DNA of 41,660 nucleotides from Flavobacterium tructae. Its GTDB lineage: Bacteria > Bacteroidota > Bacteroidia > Flavobacteriales > Flavobacteriaceae. Below, piece by piece: positions 27,110 through 35,921 of the stretch. The notes beneath the pieces are model-generated. The model was not told the DNA's origin, searched no databases, and worked only from the letters and a program-made list of their open reading frames with translations. A program made the position numbers and the translations under genes. The DNA lies in NCBI RefSeq assembly GCF_002217475.1, contig NZ_MUHH01000021.1, forward strand, positions 1 through 41,660. The letters are read 5' to 3'. Numbering within the stretch: position 1 is the first letter of the stretch; each line of letters begins with the position of its first letter.

Positions 27110-27346
27110 TTATAAGTCTTTAATTAAATCACTTGGATCTACTTTTAAAGATTGAGCAATTTTAAACAAAGTACTTATCTTCATTTCCTGAGAGCCTTTG
27201 ATGTATTTCCTTAAATTTTCCACATCCATTTCAGCATCATGAGCAACCTCCCTTTGTTTCAACTGTTGCTCTTCTATGATATCTTTTATCCTGATTCCTA
27301 ATTGTTTGACAACTTCCGGAACTTCACTTTTTCTTGTCCTTTTCAT
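27110..27346 (-). CDS. Small XRE-type helix-turn-helix regulator
   Basis: A 78-residue repressor-like protein. I take the ATG at 27346 (MKRTRKSEVPEVVKQLG), because the longer frame starts with TTG and adds an unlikely tail. The Cro/C1 helix-turn-helix runs from about residue 18 to 75: IRIKDIIEEQQLKQREVAHD, then MDVENLRKYIKGSQEMKISTLFKIAQSLKV. It consists of little more than the DNA-binding domain. It is divergent from the 77-residue gene at 27499, separated by 152 bases that hold a good promoter for that gene, so it may repress that gene as well as itself. Confidence 0.8.
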   Translation of the reverse strand: MKRTRKSEVPEVVKQLGIRIKDIIEEQQLKQREVAHDAEMDVENLRKYIKGSQEMKISTLFKIAQSLKVDPSDLIKDL

Positions 27347-27398
27347 GGAAATGAATTTACAAGTAACAGATTGTTTTTGTATGATTGTAAACAATCGG

Positions 27399-27428
27399 TT
27401 GTATTCAACTGTTTATTTTATATATTTG
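27399..27428 (+). promoter_or_regulatory. Promoter for the 77-residue gene
   Basis: TTG (27399-27401), a 19-base spacer and TATATTTG (27421-27428) match the primary Bacteroidota promoter pattern exactly. The surrounding GATTGT / ACAATC and GGTTGTATTC / TTTGTATTC repeats (27369-27435) overlap the boxes and are candidate binding sites for the divergent XRE protein. Confidence 0.65.
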
Positions 27429-27498
27429 TATTCAGCTAATTAAACATAGCTCAATAACGGAAGTTGCAATCATGTATATTTCCCTAAAATTTTAGATT

Positions 27499-27732
27499 AT
27501 GAGTACAACCAATCTTTCACAAGAAACCGAAACCAGGCTAGCCAATTTCTTCAACAACACTATTGACCCAAAAGAAATGGCGAAAGCCATAAGACAAGTC
27601 AATTATATTGTTGCCTTAGGTGTTTTAAGAGAACATGAAACACTTCAAAATGAGATAAGCAATCTCGAAAACAGCTTTTACTGGCTCAATGAATTAGCCG
27701 AAGTTTTGAATCCTTATTTGGATGAGGAGTAA
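27499..27732 (+). CDS. Small conserved-type protein of unknown function
   Basis: A 77-residue, mostly helical, acidic protein (MSTTNLSQETETRLANFFNN at the start, EVLNPYLDEE at the end). No signal peptide or membrane segment is present, and I recognise no domain. Reality is supported by a strong promoter at 27399-27428, an ATG start, and a perfect hairpin 28 bases after the stop. It is divergent from the XRE regulator, a layout common for regulator plus small-effector pairs, including some toxin-antitoxin units; nothing in its sequence marks it as a toxin. Confidence 0.65.
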   Translation: MSTTNLSQETETRLANFFNNTIDPKEMAKAIRQVNYIVALGVLREHETLQNEISNLENSFYWLNELAEVLNPYLDEE

Positions 27733-27759
27733 GATTTTATCACGTTTCTAGACATTATA

Positions 27760-27805
27760 GTAAACAGAAAACCTCGATTTTTAAAAATCGAGGTTTTCTG
27801 TTTAC
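27760..27805. terminator. Perfect 46-bp palindrome, bidirectional terminator
   Basis: Positions 27760-27782 are the exact reverse complement of 27783-27805. Key parts are AAAACCTCGATTTTT on the left and AAAAATCGAGGTTTT on the right, with TTTTTT just after. It lies between the 77-residue gene and the convergent Fic gene and would end transcription from both sides. Confidence 0.85.
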
Positions 27806-27890
27806 TTTTTTTGATTTACTAAATTACTACAAAGTTAGGAAGACTTCGAAAAGCAGGATTTTTTTATGCTATGTAGCGATGGCTATATTG

Positions 27891-29327
27891 TTATTTTCTT
27901 ATTTTAATATCAAAATATAAGTTCAATAACTGGTCAATGAATTGTCTAATTACAATACCTGGGTTCTCTGTTTTAGATTGAAGTTTTGCTTTTTGCCATG
28001 CTTCTCTTTTTATTCTTCTATCAACAATACCAAATGACAATTGGTCTTTATAAGTCCCAATATTTACAAGATCAACATTTTTATCTAAATCCAAAGTCAT
28101 ACCATTTCTCCTTGCAGATATATACAACTTTATAGCTGGAGGTATAAACTTGTCTTTAAAACTGTCTTTAGGAGTATTTCTTTCTGCCTCCAGAAATTTC
28201 AAAATTTTAGATTTATACAACCTTTCAAAATAGAAAACTAAGGTTAAACTTTCATTATTTTTAGAATCGTGAATTTTTAAGGACATATACCAAGTATTGG
28301 TTACTTTTCGGTCTTCTAATAAATCAAGATATTGACTAAATGAAATTAAATCATAGTCCTTAAAAGAAATGCCAAGGTTAGGTAAATGTTGACTTACGTC
28401 AAGTACACTTTTCTTTAATAAAGCTTTGAAAACTGACATTTGATTTTTCCATACTTCATAATCATATGAATGTTTTGATTTTGCTTCTTCGTATTTATCT
28501 GCATTGATATCCTTATATTTTGACAACCATGCTTTTTGTCTTTGGTCTTCGTTTATTAATTCTTCATAAATAGAAATAGATTCTCTGATGTTTTCTGTGA
28601 AAAGATCAATCAGTTCTAAAAGTTGACCTTTATCTCCATTTATTAATGCATTATAGTAAGTGTCCCTATCAGAAATTTTAACAATAACTTCCGGGTATCC
28701 CTTTTGAAGTAGAAAAAAATTTAAAAATAATCTTGATACACGGCCATTTCCATCACTAAACGGGTGAATCCACGTCAACCAATGATGAAGGATTGAAGCC
28801 ATGATAAGAGGAGGGAATTTATGTGAATTCCTATTCATCCATTGAAAAAGTTCATCTATATGATGCTCAATATCATAAAAACTAGGCGGTTTATGTTCAG
28901 AACCTTTAATTTGAACTTCATCTGTTCTAAACTGTCCAGCGTTTATACCTGGAATGTTATTCATAATGAGGCTATGAAGCTCCAACAGAGTCCTTTTGGT
29001 TAATGGTTCCCTTCCATCAATTAATTTATATAAATATTCTGTAGCATTGGCAAGTGAACGAGCTTCTATTTCGTCCTTTAATGGTCTTTCATTAATAACC
29101 ATTCCGTTCAAAATTAATTCTGTTTCTCTTAATGAAAGCTTATTTCCTTCAATTGCATTACTATGATATACTTGTTTTATTAATAGCTGTTTTTTTAAAT
29201 TATCAAGCAACTCTTTACTTAATCCATTATCACGTTTTTCATTTAGTTCATCTATGACCTTTTCAATTTTTTCAAGATTTTCTTTTAATTCAAACGGTAA
29301 CTCAATATTTGGTACTCTATATATCAT
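27891..29327 (-). CDS. Fic-domain protein (likely AMP-transferase, class II auto-inhibited)
   Basis: A 478-residue protein with an intact Fic motif, HPFSDGNGR (residues 188-196), preceded by a flap region (GQFRTDEVQIKGSEHKPPS, 131-149). Fic enzymes move AMP or another nucleotide part onto target proteins, with the motif His as general base. The N-terminal Fic_N segment has SNAIEGN (56-62), the inhibitory helix motif (S/T)xxxE(G/N) typical of class II enzymes such as the Shewanella and human-type Fic proteins; its Glu60 should clamp activity. The C-terminal 230 residues are unfamiliar, perhaps a target- or DNA-binding part. No separate FiT/antitoxin gene is needed. The target is unknown. Confidence 0.88.
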   Translation of the reverse strand: MIYRVPNIELPFELKENLEKIEKVIDELNEKRDNGLSKELLDNLKKQLLIKQVYHSNAIEGNKLSLRETELILNGMVINERPLKDEIEARSLANATEYLYKLIDGREPLTKRTLLELHSLIMNNIPGINAGQFRTDEVQIKGSEHKPPSFYDIEHHIDELFQWMNRNSHKFPPLIMASILHHWLTWIHPFSDGNGRVSRLFLNFFLLQKGYPEVIVKISDRDTYYNALINGDKGQLLELIDLFTENIRESISIYEELINEDQRQKAWLSKYKDINADKYEEAKSKHSYDYEVWKNQMSVFKALLKKSVLDVSQHLPNLGISFKDYDLISFSQYLDLLEDRKVTNTWYMSLKIHDSKNNESLTLVFYFERLYKSKILKFLEAERNTPKDSFKDKFIPPAIKLYISARRNGMTLDLDKNVDLVNIGTYKDQLSFGIVDRRIKREAWQKAKLQSKTENPGIVIRQFIDQLLNLYFDIKIRK

Positions 29328-29393
29328 ATTTGTTATTATTTTTTACAATAAACTATAACTTTCTGCAACTTGCCAAGGTTACAAACTTTGGAA

Positions 29394-29582
29394 TTACTTA
29401 TTTTTTACATAAGATAATAAATCAGGAACTAGTATCGTACAATGTCTCCCATTATCATTATAAATAAAACTAAATATTTTTTCATAATCATCAGTGGTCA
29501 AAATATCGAAATGATTCTTGGTTTTCCTTAAAAAAAAAAACTTACTCATAATCAATAAATTAAAACTCTTACTGCATTTCAT
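29394..29582 (-). CDS. Small ORF of doubtful status
   Basis: A 62-codon frame, or 51 codons from the internal ATG at 29549, in the 337-base gap between the Fic gene and the 224-residue gene. The sequence MSKFFFLRKTKNHFDILTTD, then the C-terminal CTILVPDLLSYVKNK, reads like a protein rather than a repeat, and no competing frame exists. It has no recognisable domain. It could be a short real gene or the remnant of a longer one. The rest of the gap is AT-rich and empty. Confidence 0.35.
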   Translation of the reverse strand: MKCSKSFNLLIMSKFFFLRKTKNHFDILTTDDYEKIFSFIYNDNGRHCTILVPDLLSYVKNK

Positions 29583-29664
29583 ATTTTTAATAAAAATCGT
29601 AAAATAAAAATTTTCGTTTTATATATTTCACAATAATAAAAAGGTCAATAACTTAATTACTAAT

Positions 29665-30339
29665 TTAAAATTCCTTCAAATTATCTAATGTTGAATCAAT
29701 CAATATTGGAATATCTCCATTCTGAATTTCAACATAACTCACTTCTTGTCCATTATAAAGATCAACCGCAATGCAATAGTCTGGATTCACATAAAAATCT
29801 TTTGAATAATGTTTGTCTAAATATCTATAAATCATATCAGTAAACATTCCTAATTCACTTTTTTTAAAGCCTTCTAATTGAGCCACAAACCAAATCCCAC
29901 CAATTTCTTCACTACTGTTATTTGAAAATGTAAAAATATGACATGGTTTTGCCTCAATTGGAAACCCCTTAATATTAAGTACAGTATGATCTTTTCGTTG
30001 TGTCAGAAAAATCAAATTAACATTTGGTTTTAAATGTTGAAAATCATAATCCTTAAAATTACTTACAATATCAAGGTTTCTTTGAAATTGATCTTTTATT
30101 CTTCCATCTTCTTCAACTCTAATCTTATCTTTCAGTTGACTAATTTTTTCTTCTAACAAATCTACATTGTCATACTTAAAAGTATTTCTAATTGCACTCA
30201 AACAACTAATCCAATAATCTCCCCCAGAATCATCAGCAGACTTCACTTTCTCCTTTTTAAGATTATTTACAAAAGTTATTTTTGTTTGGTCATTCTTTCC
30301 TCGAAATTTAATTAGATTTTTTACCGTTATTTTATCCAT
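29665..30339 (-). CDS. Orphan 224-residue cytoplasmic protein
   Basis: A protein I do not recognise. The ATG at 30339 (MDKITVKNLIKFRGKNDQTK) is preferred to a TTG 48 bases upstream. The first 30 residues are basic and repeat-free; a coiled-coil-like stretch follows (about 77-105, LLEEKISQLKDKIRVEEDGR), then a beta-rich region containing NLIFLTQRKDHTVLNIKG, EEIGGIWFVAQLEGFKKSEL and a C-terminal part with NPDYCIAVDLYNGQEVSYVE. There is no signal peptide or membrane helix. It is the last gene of the accessory stretch, before the peptidoglycan-sugar locus. The 255 bases upstream of it are AT-rich without features. Confidence 0.6.
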   Translation of the reverse strand: MDKITVKNLIKFRGKNDQTKITFVNNLKKEKVKSADDSGGDYWISCLSAIRNTFKYDNVDLLEEKISQLKDKIRVEEDGRIKDQFQRNLDIVSNFKDYDFQHLKPNVNLIFLTQRKDHTVLNIKGFPIEAKPCHIFTFSNNSSEEIGGIWFVAQLEGFKKSELGMFTDMIYRYLDKHYSKDFYVNPDYCIAVDLYNGQEVSYVEIQNGDIPILIDSTLDNLKEF

Positions 30340-30593
30340 GGTTATATATAGATTACGTTTTATACTAAGTATTAGATAATGAAACAAATATCATAACTCA
30401 ATAATTCTTCTTTTTACGGAAAACCATAATTCACAGAATTTTTATTATTAAACAAGTATATCAATAAATAAAAACCAAACAATACGTATAAATACCTGTT
30501 TATTCAAATAATAATAAAAATATGCTGTATAATTCCAACATTAATTAGAATCACACAGCAATACAAAAATACCGCACAAAAACGCAATTTTAC

Positions 30594-31343
30594 TCACACA
30601 ACCCTCACCCCAGCCTCCACAAAACTTCTAATTTTAGCACTCTTTGGATTCAGTTCGGTAACGATAGCATCCACTTTATCGAGACCACAAACCTGATGTG
30701 GCATTTTACCATTAATTTTATCAGAAGTCGCGAGCACAATCACTTTATCGGAAGCTTTAATCATTTCTTTTTTGATGATTGAAACTTCATATCCCATTTC
30801 GGTAAGTCCCTGATTCACATCTAAGCTACTCACTCCCAAGAAACAAACATCGGCTTTGATTTTAGACAACACCTGTACCACATCGATGCCCACAGTTACC
30901 ATGGCTTTTTTCTGTAGTTTTCCGCCAATAAAAATCAATTCGATATTGGGATGCTGAGACAACTGCATGGCAATAGGAAGGCTATACGTATATATGGTAG
31001 CCGAAAAATCAATTGGAATGAGTTTGCAAAAAGACAAATTGGTAGTTCCTCCGGTCATGATAATCACCTGACCTTCATTCAGAAACGCTAAGGCTTTCTG
31101 CCCTACTATTCTCTTTTTATCTTCATTGATTATATGGATATCAAAAACGTTATTGGATTTCTCCTTTACCGGAAAAGCCGCTCCATAGACCTTATTGATC
31201 AGGCCTTTGTTGTGCATTTCGTTAAAATCTCTACGTATGGTATCCTCAGAGATACTGAGCTCCGTGGCAAGATCGATCGTGTTTATCTTTTCGACACTCT
31301 TGAATTTATCCATGATAAACTGATGTCTCTCTTTCTTCAGCAT
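30594..31343 (-). CDS. DeoR/GlpR-family sugar-responsive repressor
   Basis: A 249-residue regulator. The ATG at 31343 (MLKKERHQFIMDKF) is used, since the longer frame begins with TTG. The N-terminal DeoR helix-turn-helix spans about 5-58 (INTIDLATELSISEDTIRRD, NKGLINKVYGAA). The C-terminal DeoRC sensor domain, a sugar-isomerase-like fold that binds phosphosugars, covers about 75-235, including GQVIIMTGGTTNLSFCKLIP and KADVCFLGVSSLDVNQGLTE. It is divergent from susC and very likely controls the susC-nagX genes, with an amino sugar phosphate (for example MurNAc-6-P or GlcNAc-6-P) as the probable inducer. That assignment is inference from context. Confidence 0.9.
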   Translation of the reverse strand: MLKKERHQFIMDKFKSVEKINTIDLATELSISEDTIRRDFNEMHNKGLINKVYGAAFPVKEKSNNVFDIHIINEDKKRIVGQKALAFLNEGQVIIMTGGTTNLSFCKLIPIDFSATIYTYSLPIAMQLSQHPNIELIFIGGKLQKKAMVTVGIDVVQVLSKIKADVCFLGVSSLDVNQGLTEMGYEVSIIKKEMIKASDKVIVLATSDKINGKMPHQVCGLDKVDAIVTELNPKSAKIRSFVEAGVRVV

Positions 31344-31375
31344 TTTAACTTTTTTAAACAAATATAAAAATATAT

Positions 31376-31389
31376 TGCATGATCATGCA
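31376..31389. promoter_or_regulatory. Palindromic operator candidate for the DeoR-type repressor
   Basis: TGCATGATCATGCA is a perfect 14-bp palindrome placed 33 bases upstream of the repressor start codon. More TGCAT-type half-sites follow toward susC: AATGCATTTTTATGCG (31458-31472) and TTGCATTTA (31508-31516). Their clustering in the 225-base divergent gap fits a repressor that binds several sites. Confidence 0.55.
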
Positions 31390-31507
31390 TGATTATTAAA
31401 CAATTATTTCAAAAACACCTTCTAAAAACCTTATAGCATTTACAAAATGATAATTTAATGCATTTTTATGCGTTTTTTAATATTTAAATTAAATATGTTG
31501 CAAAAAA

Positions 31508-31539
31508 TTGCATTTATAAAAATTAATTCTTTACATTTA
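31508..31539 (+). promoter_or_regulatory. Candidate promoter for susC
   Basis: TTG (31508-31510), a 21-base spacer and TACATTTA (31532-31539; one base off TAnnTTTG) stand about 30 bases before the susC ATG at 31569. One TGCAT half-site overlaps the TTG box, which would let a repressor block it. Confidence 0.4.
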
Positions 31540-31568
31540 AAATCTCTAACCAAACAAATATTTTAAAA

Positions 31569-34500
31569 ATGAAAAAACTATTCTTTTTATTTGGAATTAT
31601 TTTGTTTGCGCAGCCCATTTTTGCGCAGTCAAAAACCGTAACCGGTACGATTATCAGTACTACCGACGGACTTTCTCTACCAGGAGTATCCGTTTTGATT
31701 GAAGGTACTTCTAAAAGCACTACAACTGATCTGGACGGAAAATTCAGCATCACTGCAAATGAAAACGAAACACTCGTTTTTAGTTTTGTAGGATTTGCTT
31801 CGAAGAAAATCAAGATCTCAGCAAACACGACTACAATCAACCTTAAAATGACCGAAGAAACGAACGCTCTTTCTGAAGTGGTTGTACTGGGTTCCACCGT
31901 ACGCGCTACCCGTAAAGAACTCGGAAATGCCGTAACCAGTTTAAAAGGGGAAGATTTAGTTAAAGCACAGCCCGGAGGTCTTTCTACGGCTCTGCAGGGA
32001 AAAATTGCCGGTGCTCAGGTTTCTCAAAACTCGGGTGATCCGGCAGGAGGTTTCAGCATCAAACTGAGAGGAACTTCTTCGATATTAGGTTCTTCAGATC
32101 CTTTATATGTTATTGATGGTGTGGTTTTAAACAACGCCACTACCAACGTAACCAACCTAAACGTGACTACCGGAAACTCCAACATGCAAATTGGTCAGAA
32201 CAGATCTGCGGACATTAACCCTAACGATATTCAAAGCGTTGAAGTCTTAAACGGAGGTGCTGCCGCAGCCATTTACGGATCGAGAGCGGCCAACGGCGTG
32301 GTTTTAATTACGACTAAAAAAGGCGTTGCAGGAGAAACCAGATATACCTTTTCAACCAGCGTGACTTCTAACCAAATCCGAAAAAAACTGGACATGAACA
32401 TGTCTGACAAACAGTTTGTAAGCACCTCTCCGGCCCTGTTCCCAATTCAGGGAAATCCAGTAAGTCCAACCACAGTTACGGTTTTAGGCAGAAACCTTGA
32501 AACCAGAACGACTAACGTACAGCGACACGACTACCAGGATGATATTTTTACTACGGGTGTCGGAACTGATACTTATTTCTCGCTGCAAGGCGGAGACGAA
32601 AAAACCAAATACTTTGCTTCTCTTGGTTATTTGGTAAACGAAGGGATCATAAAAAATACCGATTTTAAAAGAGCGGGGGCTAAAGTGAGACTGAAACATG
32701 ACTTCAACTCAAAACTATCTGCTACTGTGGGATTAAATTATGTAAACTCCAGTTCGAATGAAAAACCGGACGGGAATGTTTTCTGGAGTCCGATTAATGC
32801 CATCAACATTACCAATAATATCTACGACATCAATCAAAGAGACGTAAACGGCAATCTGCTGGCGGTTGATCCAAACAGGGTGAATCCGCTTTCGATTATC
32901 GAAACTTTCAAAATCAAACAAAATACAGACCGTATTATTTCGGATTTACAATTGAACTACACACCGTTTAAAAATTTCAATGCCGATTTGATTTTTGGTA
33001 TCGACAACTACAATCAGAGAGGAAATGTATTCATTCCGAGATATCCGTATGTCGTGAATCCGGCTTACTACAATGACGGATATGTTTCTGAGGCTACTAA
33101 CAGAGTGGTACAATTCAATAACGATTTGAACTTAAGATACCTTTGGAATATTAATGACAAATGGAAAGCTACTACTTATGGAGGTTACAATGTGCAGACG
33201 TATCGTGATAATTTTGCAGCAGTTGAAGGACGTAACTTAAAACCTTTTATCGAAACCATCAATGCTTTTAATACTTTGATTCCGGGTTCGCCAAGTTCCA
33301 GTCAGTCCAAATATAATTTATGGGGATATTATCTTCAGGAAACTGTTGGTTACAAAGACAAATTATACCTGACAGTTGCCGGAAGACAGGATGCTTCGAC
33401 TATTTTTTCGAGTGCTAACCGTTCACAATTTTATCCAAAGGCGAGCGTGAGTTATGTATTTTCAGATGAACCTTTCATGCAAAGCATTCACGATGCTGTA
33501 AGTTCAGTACGTTTTAGAGCTTCATGGGGAAAATCAGGAAGTTTAACGGCAATTAAACCTTATGCCCGTTTTACCAATTATTCTACCGGAACACTTTTAG
33601 GAAACAGTGCTTTTACTATTGAAGGATTTAAACAAGGAAATCTGGATTTAAGACCGGAACAAAGTGTTACGTATGAAATTGGAGGTGATTTTGGTTTTAT
33701 CAAAGACCGTCTGAATTTATCGTTCAGCTATTACAATGCTGATATTGATGACTTGTTATTGCCGGTTCAGTTGGCGGCTTCTGAAGGCGCAACAAATACG
33801 ATTAAAAACATCGGACAAATGAACAACAAAGGGTTCGAAATCAATTTGAAATACGATCTGATCAAAAAAGAAAACCTACATCTTGATGTATTCGTGAATT
33901 ACAGCAGTAACAGAAACAAAGTGACAGGATTACCGCAAACTCGTTTCAAACTGGACAGTAACTTAGCAGGAGCTCCTGTTTTTGTAGAGATGGACAAACC
34001 TATCGGAATTTTCTACGGAACTTATTTTGCCCGAAATCCTGATGGTAGTTTGTTGTTAACTCCAAGCGGATATCCACAAACCGAAAAAGGAGATGTCAAT
34101 ACCGGAGCACCACAAAGAGATGCTTCAGGACAGCCAACCGGAACTATTCTGAACAAACAAATTGGGAATCCAAACCCGGATTATATTATAGCTTTCGGAG
34201 CCAACCTGAATTACAAAAAATTCGGTCTTTCTATATTGTTTGACGGTGTTCAGGGCGTAGATGTTTTTGATGCCGATTACAGAACCAGACAAGGTGTAGG
34301 ATCAGGAAAAATAGTTACTCAAGAGCTTAACGGTGAATTACCGCGTGGGTACATCTGGTCGGTTTATAATGTGGAAGAATTTAGAGTGGTAGACGGAAGT
34401 TATCTGAAGTTAAGAGAAGTTTCTTTGAATTATTCTTTCGGAAAATTAAACAAATTCTTTGACGATCTGACGGTTACAGCCAGTGGAAGAAACCTGATCT

Positions 34501-34628
34501 CCTGGGATCACTTTACCAGTTTCGATCCGGAAACCAACTCGGGCGGACAGTCTTCGGTTGCGAGATACAATTTTGGAACCGTGCCAATTCCAAGTTCTTA
34601 TTCCTTGGCGGTAAAAGTTCAATTCTAA
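31569..34628 (+). CDS. susC: SusC/RagA-family TonB-dependent outer-membrane transporter
   Basis: A 1019-residue outer-membrane importer. A signal peptide (ending FAQS, about residue 19) is followed by the carboxypeptidase-regulatory-like domain (VTGTIISTTDGLSLPGVSVL, to about 100), the TonB box/plug region (SEVVVLGSTVRATRKELGNA, SIKLRGTSSILGSSDPLYVI, AAAIYGSRAANGVVLITTKK) and a beta-barrel that ends in the C-terminal aromatic strand SYSLAVKVQF. Length matches the family. It pairs with the SusD lipoprotein 15 bases downstream to form a lidded pore driven by TonB. The genes that follow (murQ, symporter, anmK) suggest that peptidoglycan fragments or amino sugars are its cargo, rather than starch. 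Confidence 0.95.
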   Translation: MKKLFFLFGIILFAQPIFAQSKTVTGTIISTTDGLSLPGVSVLIEGTSKSTTTDLDGKFSITANENETLVFSFVGFASKKIKISANTTTINLKMTEETNALSEVVVLGSTVRATRKELGNAVTSLKGEDLVKAQPGGLSTALQGKIAGAQVSQNSGDPAGGFSIKLRGTSSILGSSDPLYVIDGVVLNNATTNVTNLNVTTGNSNMQIGQNRSADINPNDIQSVEVLNGGAAAAIYGSRAANGVVLITTKKGVAGETRYTFSTSVTSNQIRKKLDMNMSDKQFVSTSPALFPIQGNPVSPTTVTVLGRNLETRTTNVQRHDYQDDIFTTGVGTDTYFSLQGGDEKTKYFASLGYLVNEGIIKNTDFKRAGAKVRLKHDFNSKLSATVGLNYVNSSSNEKPDGNVFWSPINAINITNNIYDINQRDVNGNLLAVDPNRVNPLSIIETFKIKQNTDRIISDLQLNYTPFKNFNADLIFGIDNYNQRGNVFIPRYPYVVNPAYYNDGYVSEATNRVVQFNNDLNLRYLWNINDKWKATTYGGYNVQTYRDNFAAVEGRNLKPFIETINAFNTLIPGSPSSSQSKYNLWGYYLQETVGYKDKLYLTVAGRQDASTIFSSANRSQFYPKASVSYVFSDEPFMQSIHDAVSSVRFRASWGKSGSLTAIKPYARFTNYSTGTLLGNSAFTIEGFKQGNLDLRPEQSVTYEIGGDFGFIKDRLNLSFSYYNADIDDLLLPVQLAASEGATNTIKNIGQMNNKGFEINLKYDLIKKENLHLDVFVNYSSNRNKVTGLPQTRFKLDSNLAGAPVFVEMDKPIGIFYGTYFARNPDGSLLLTPSGYPQTEKGDVNTGAPQRDASGQPTGTILNKQIGNPNPDYIIAFGANLNYKKFGLSILFDGVQGVDVFDADYRTRQGVGSGKIVTQELNGELPRGYIWSVYNVEEFRVVDGSYLKLREVSLNYSFGKLNKFFDDLTVTASGRNLISWDHFTSFDPETNSGGQSSVARYNFGTVPIPSSYSLAVKVQF

Positions 34629-34643
34629 CCAAACTAAAACATC

Positions 34644-35921
34644 ATGAAAAAAATATTCATCCCTATAGTAGCCCTTACAATGCTTTTAACAAGCTGTAAC
34701 GAAGATTATCTAGACCCTACCAAGCCCTCTCAGGAATTAGTTTTTGGAACCCGAGAGGGAGTTATTGGTGCTGCCAACGGACTACAGCTTCTTTGGAGTG
34801 TTGACCGAACAAGTCCCGTTTACAACACCATTACCGGAAACGGATTTACCACAAAAGAACTGCGATTACTAAACGCCGGAAATGTCGACGAAGGTGAACT
34901 TTCTGTGGGCGGCGGCGTACTTTCGACCAAAAATCAGGTCGTAAACAATCTGTGGTCACAATGTTTAGTAATTAAATCTGAATCGCAAAAAGTAATCGAT
35001 AATGTTGGTGTATTAACTTCAGATACCGAAAAAGCCAGCATTCTGGTTCATGCTTCTATTTTTAAGGCAATGGCACTTACCACTCTGGTACAGTATTTTC
35101 AAAGCGTACCGCTAAAAACAGGTAAAAATGCCACTTTTGATTCCAGAGCAGATGTATTAACCGAAGCAATCAAAATTTTAAAAGTAGCAGAACCACTGCT
35201 GGACAAAGCGACCGGAGCAACAGGATTGGTTACTAGCATTAATTACAAAAATACCGTTTATGCCTTATTAGCCAGAACGTATCTGATGGCCGGAGATTAC
35301 GATAACGCCATTACCTATGCCGGTATGGTTGACCTCTCAGTAAAATCGGTTTTTGCTTTTGACCAGATTAGCGCCAACCCTATTGCTTATATCTCAATCA
35401 CAACCAATAATGTTTTTCAGCCTGTTGATCTGACTTTGGGATTACCTCCTGCTTTAGCTCCTTCAAACTCAGACGGAAGATTGAATTTTTACATCAAACC
35501 GGGTTCAAACCCAACTGTTGCCACAGGATTCTTTGATTCGAATACCAAATCGATTCCATTGTATTTACCGGGCGAAATGATACTGATTAAAGCCGAAAGT
35601 TATGCCCGAAAAGACAATTTACCGCAAGCACTTATCGAGCTCAATAAGGTTTTAACTAAAACAGCCGGAGCAGATACTTATGGCATTGGTGCTAATCTTC
35701 CTCCATATGCAGGAGCTGTAACCAAACCGGCTATCTTAACCGAAATTTACCGCAACCGCTGTATCGAAATGTACATGTCAAGTCTAAAACTGGAAGACAG
35801 CAGAAGATTTGACCGTCCGGGAGCAGGAACAGCCGGTGCCGAAAGAAATCGTAACTGGTATCCTTATCCGGATTCTGAACGAAACAACAATACAAATACT
35901 CCTGCTGATCCGGCTATTTAA
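34644..35921 (+). CDS. susD: SusD/RagB-family substrate-binding lipoprotein
   Basis: A 425-residue outer-membrane lipoprotein with the signal MKKIFIPIVALTMLLTSC, Cys18 being the lipidated residue. It shows the SusD layout: N-terminal lid region (NEDYLDPTKPSQELVFGT), TPR-like helices (ILVHASIFKAMALTTLVQYF, YALLARTYLMAGDYDNAITYA), and the C-terminal family end (AILTEIYRNRCIEMYMSSLK, LEDSRRF, ERNRNWYPYPDSERNNNTN). It is shorter than many SusD proteins (about 500-550), within the range of the smaller SusD-like ones. It is coupled to susC and followed directly by a hairpin whose first base is the last base of the stop codon. Confidence 0.93.
   Translation: MKKIFIPIVALTMLLTSCNEDYLDPTKPSQELVFGTREGVIGAANGLQLLWSVDRTSPVYNTITGNGFTTKELRLLNAGNVDEGELSVGGGVLSTKNQVVNNLWSQCLVIKSESQKVIDNVGVLTSDTEKASILVHASIFKAMALTTLVQYFQSVPLKTGKNATFDSRADVLTEAIKILKVAEPLLDKATGATGLVTSINYKNTVYALLARTYLMAGDYDNAITYAGMVDLSVKSVFAFDQISANPIAYISITTNNVFQPVDLTLGLPPALAPSNSDGRLNFYIKPGSNPTVATGFFDSNTKSIPLYLPGEMILIKAESYARKDNLPQALIELNKVLTKTAGADTYGIGANLPPYAGAVTKPAILTEIYRNRCIEMYMSSLKLEDSRRFDRPGAGTAGAERNRNWYPYPDSERNNNTNTPADPAI

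Noticed and set aside
27499..29327. A classical Fic toxin with separate antitoxin (FicTA)
   Set aside because: The Fic protein carries its own inhibitory helix (SNAIEGN), and the 77-residue gene is on the opposite strand without that motif.
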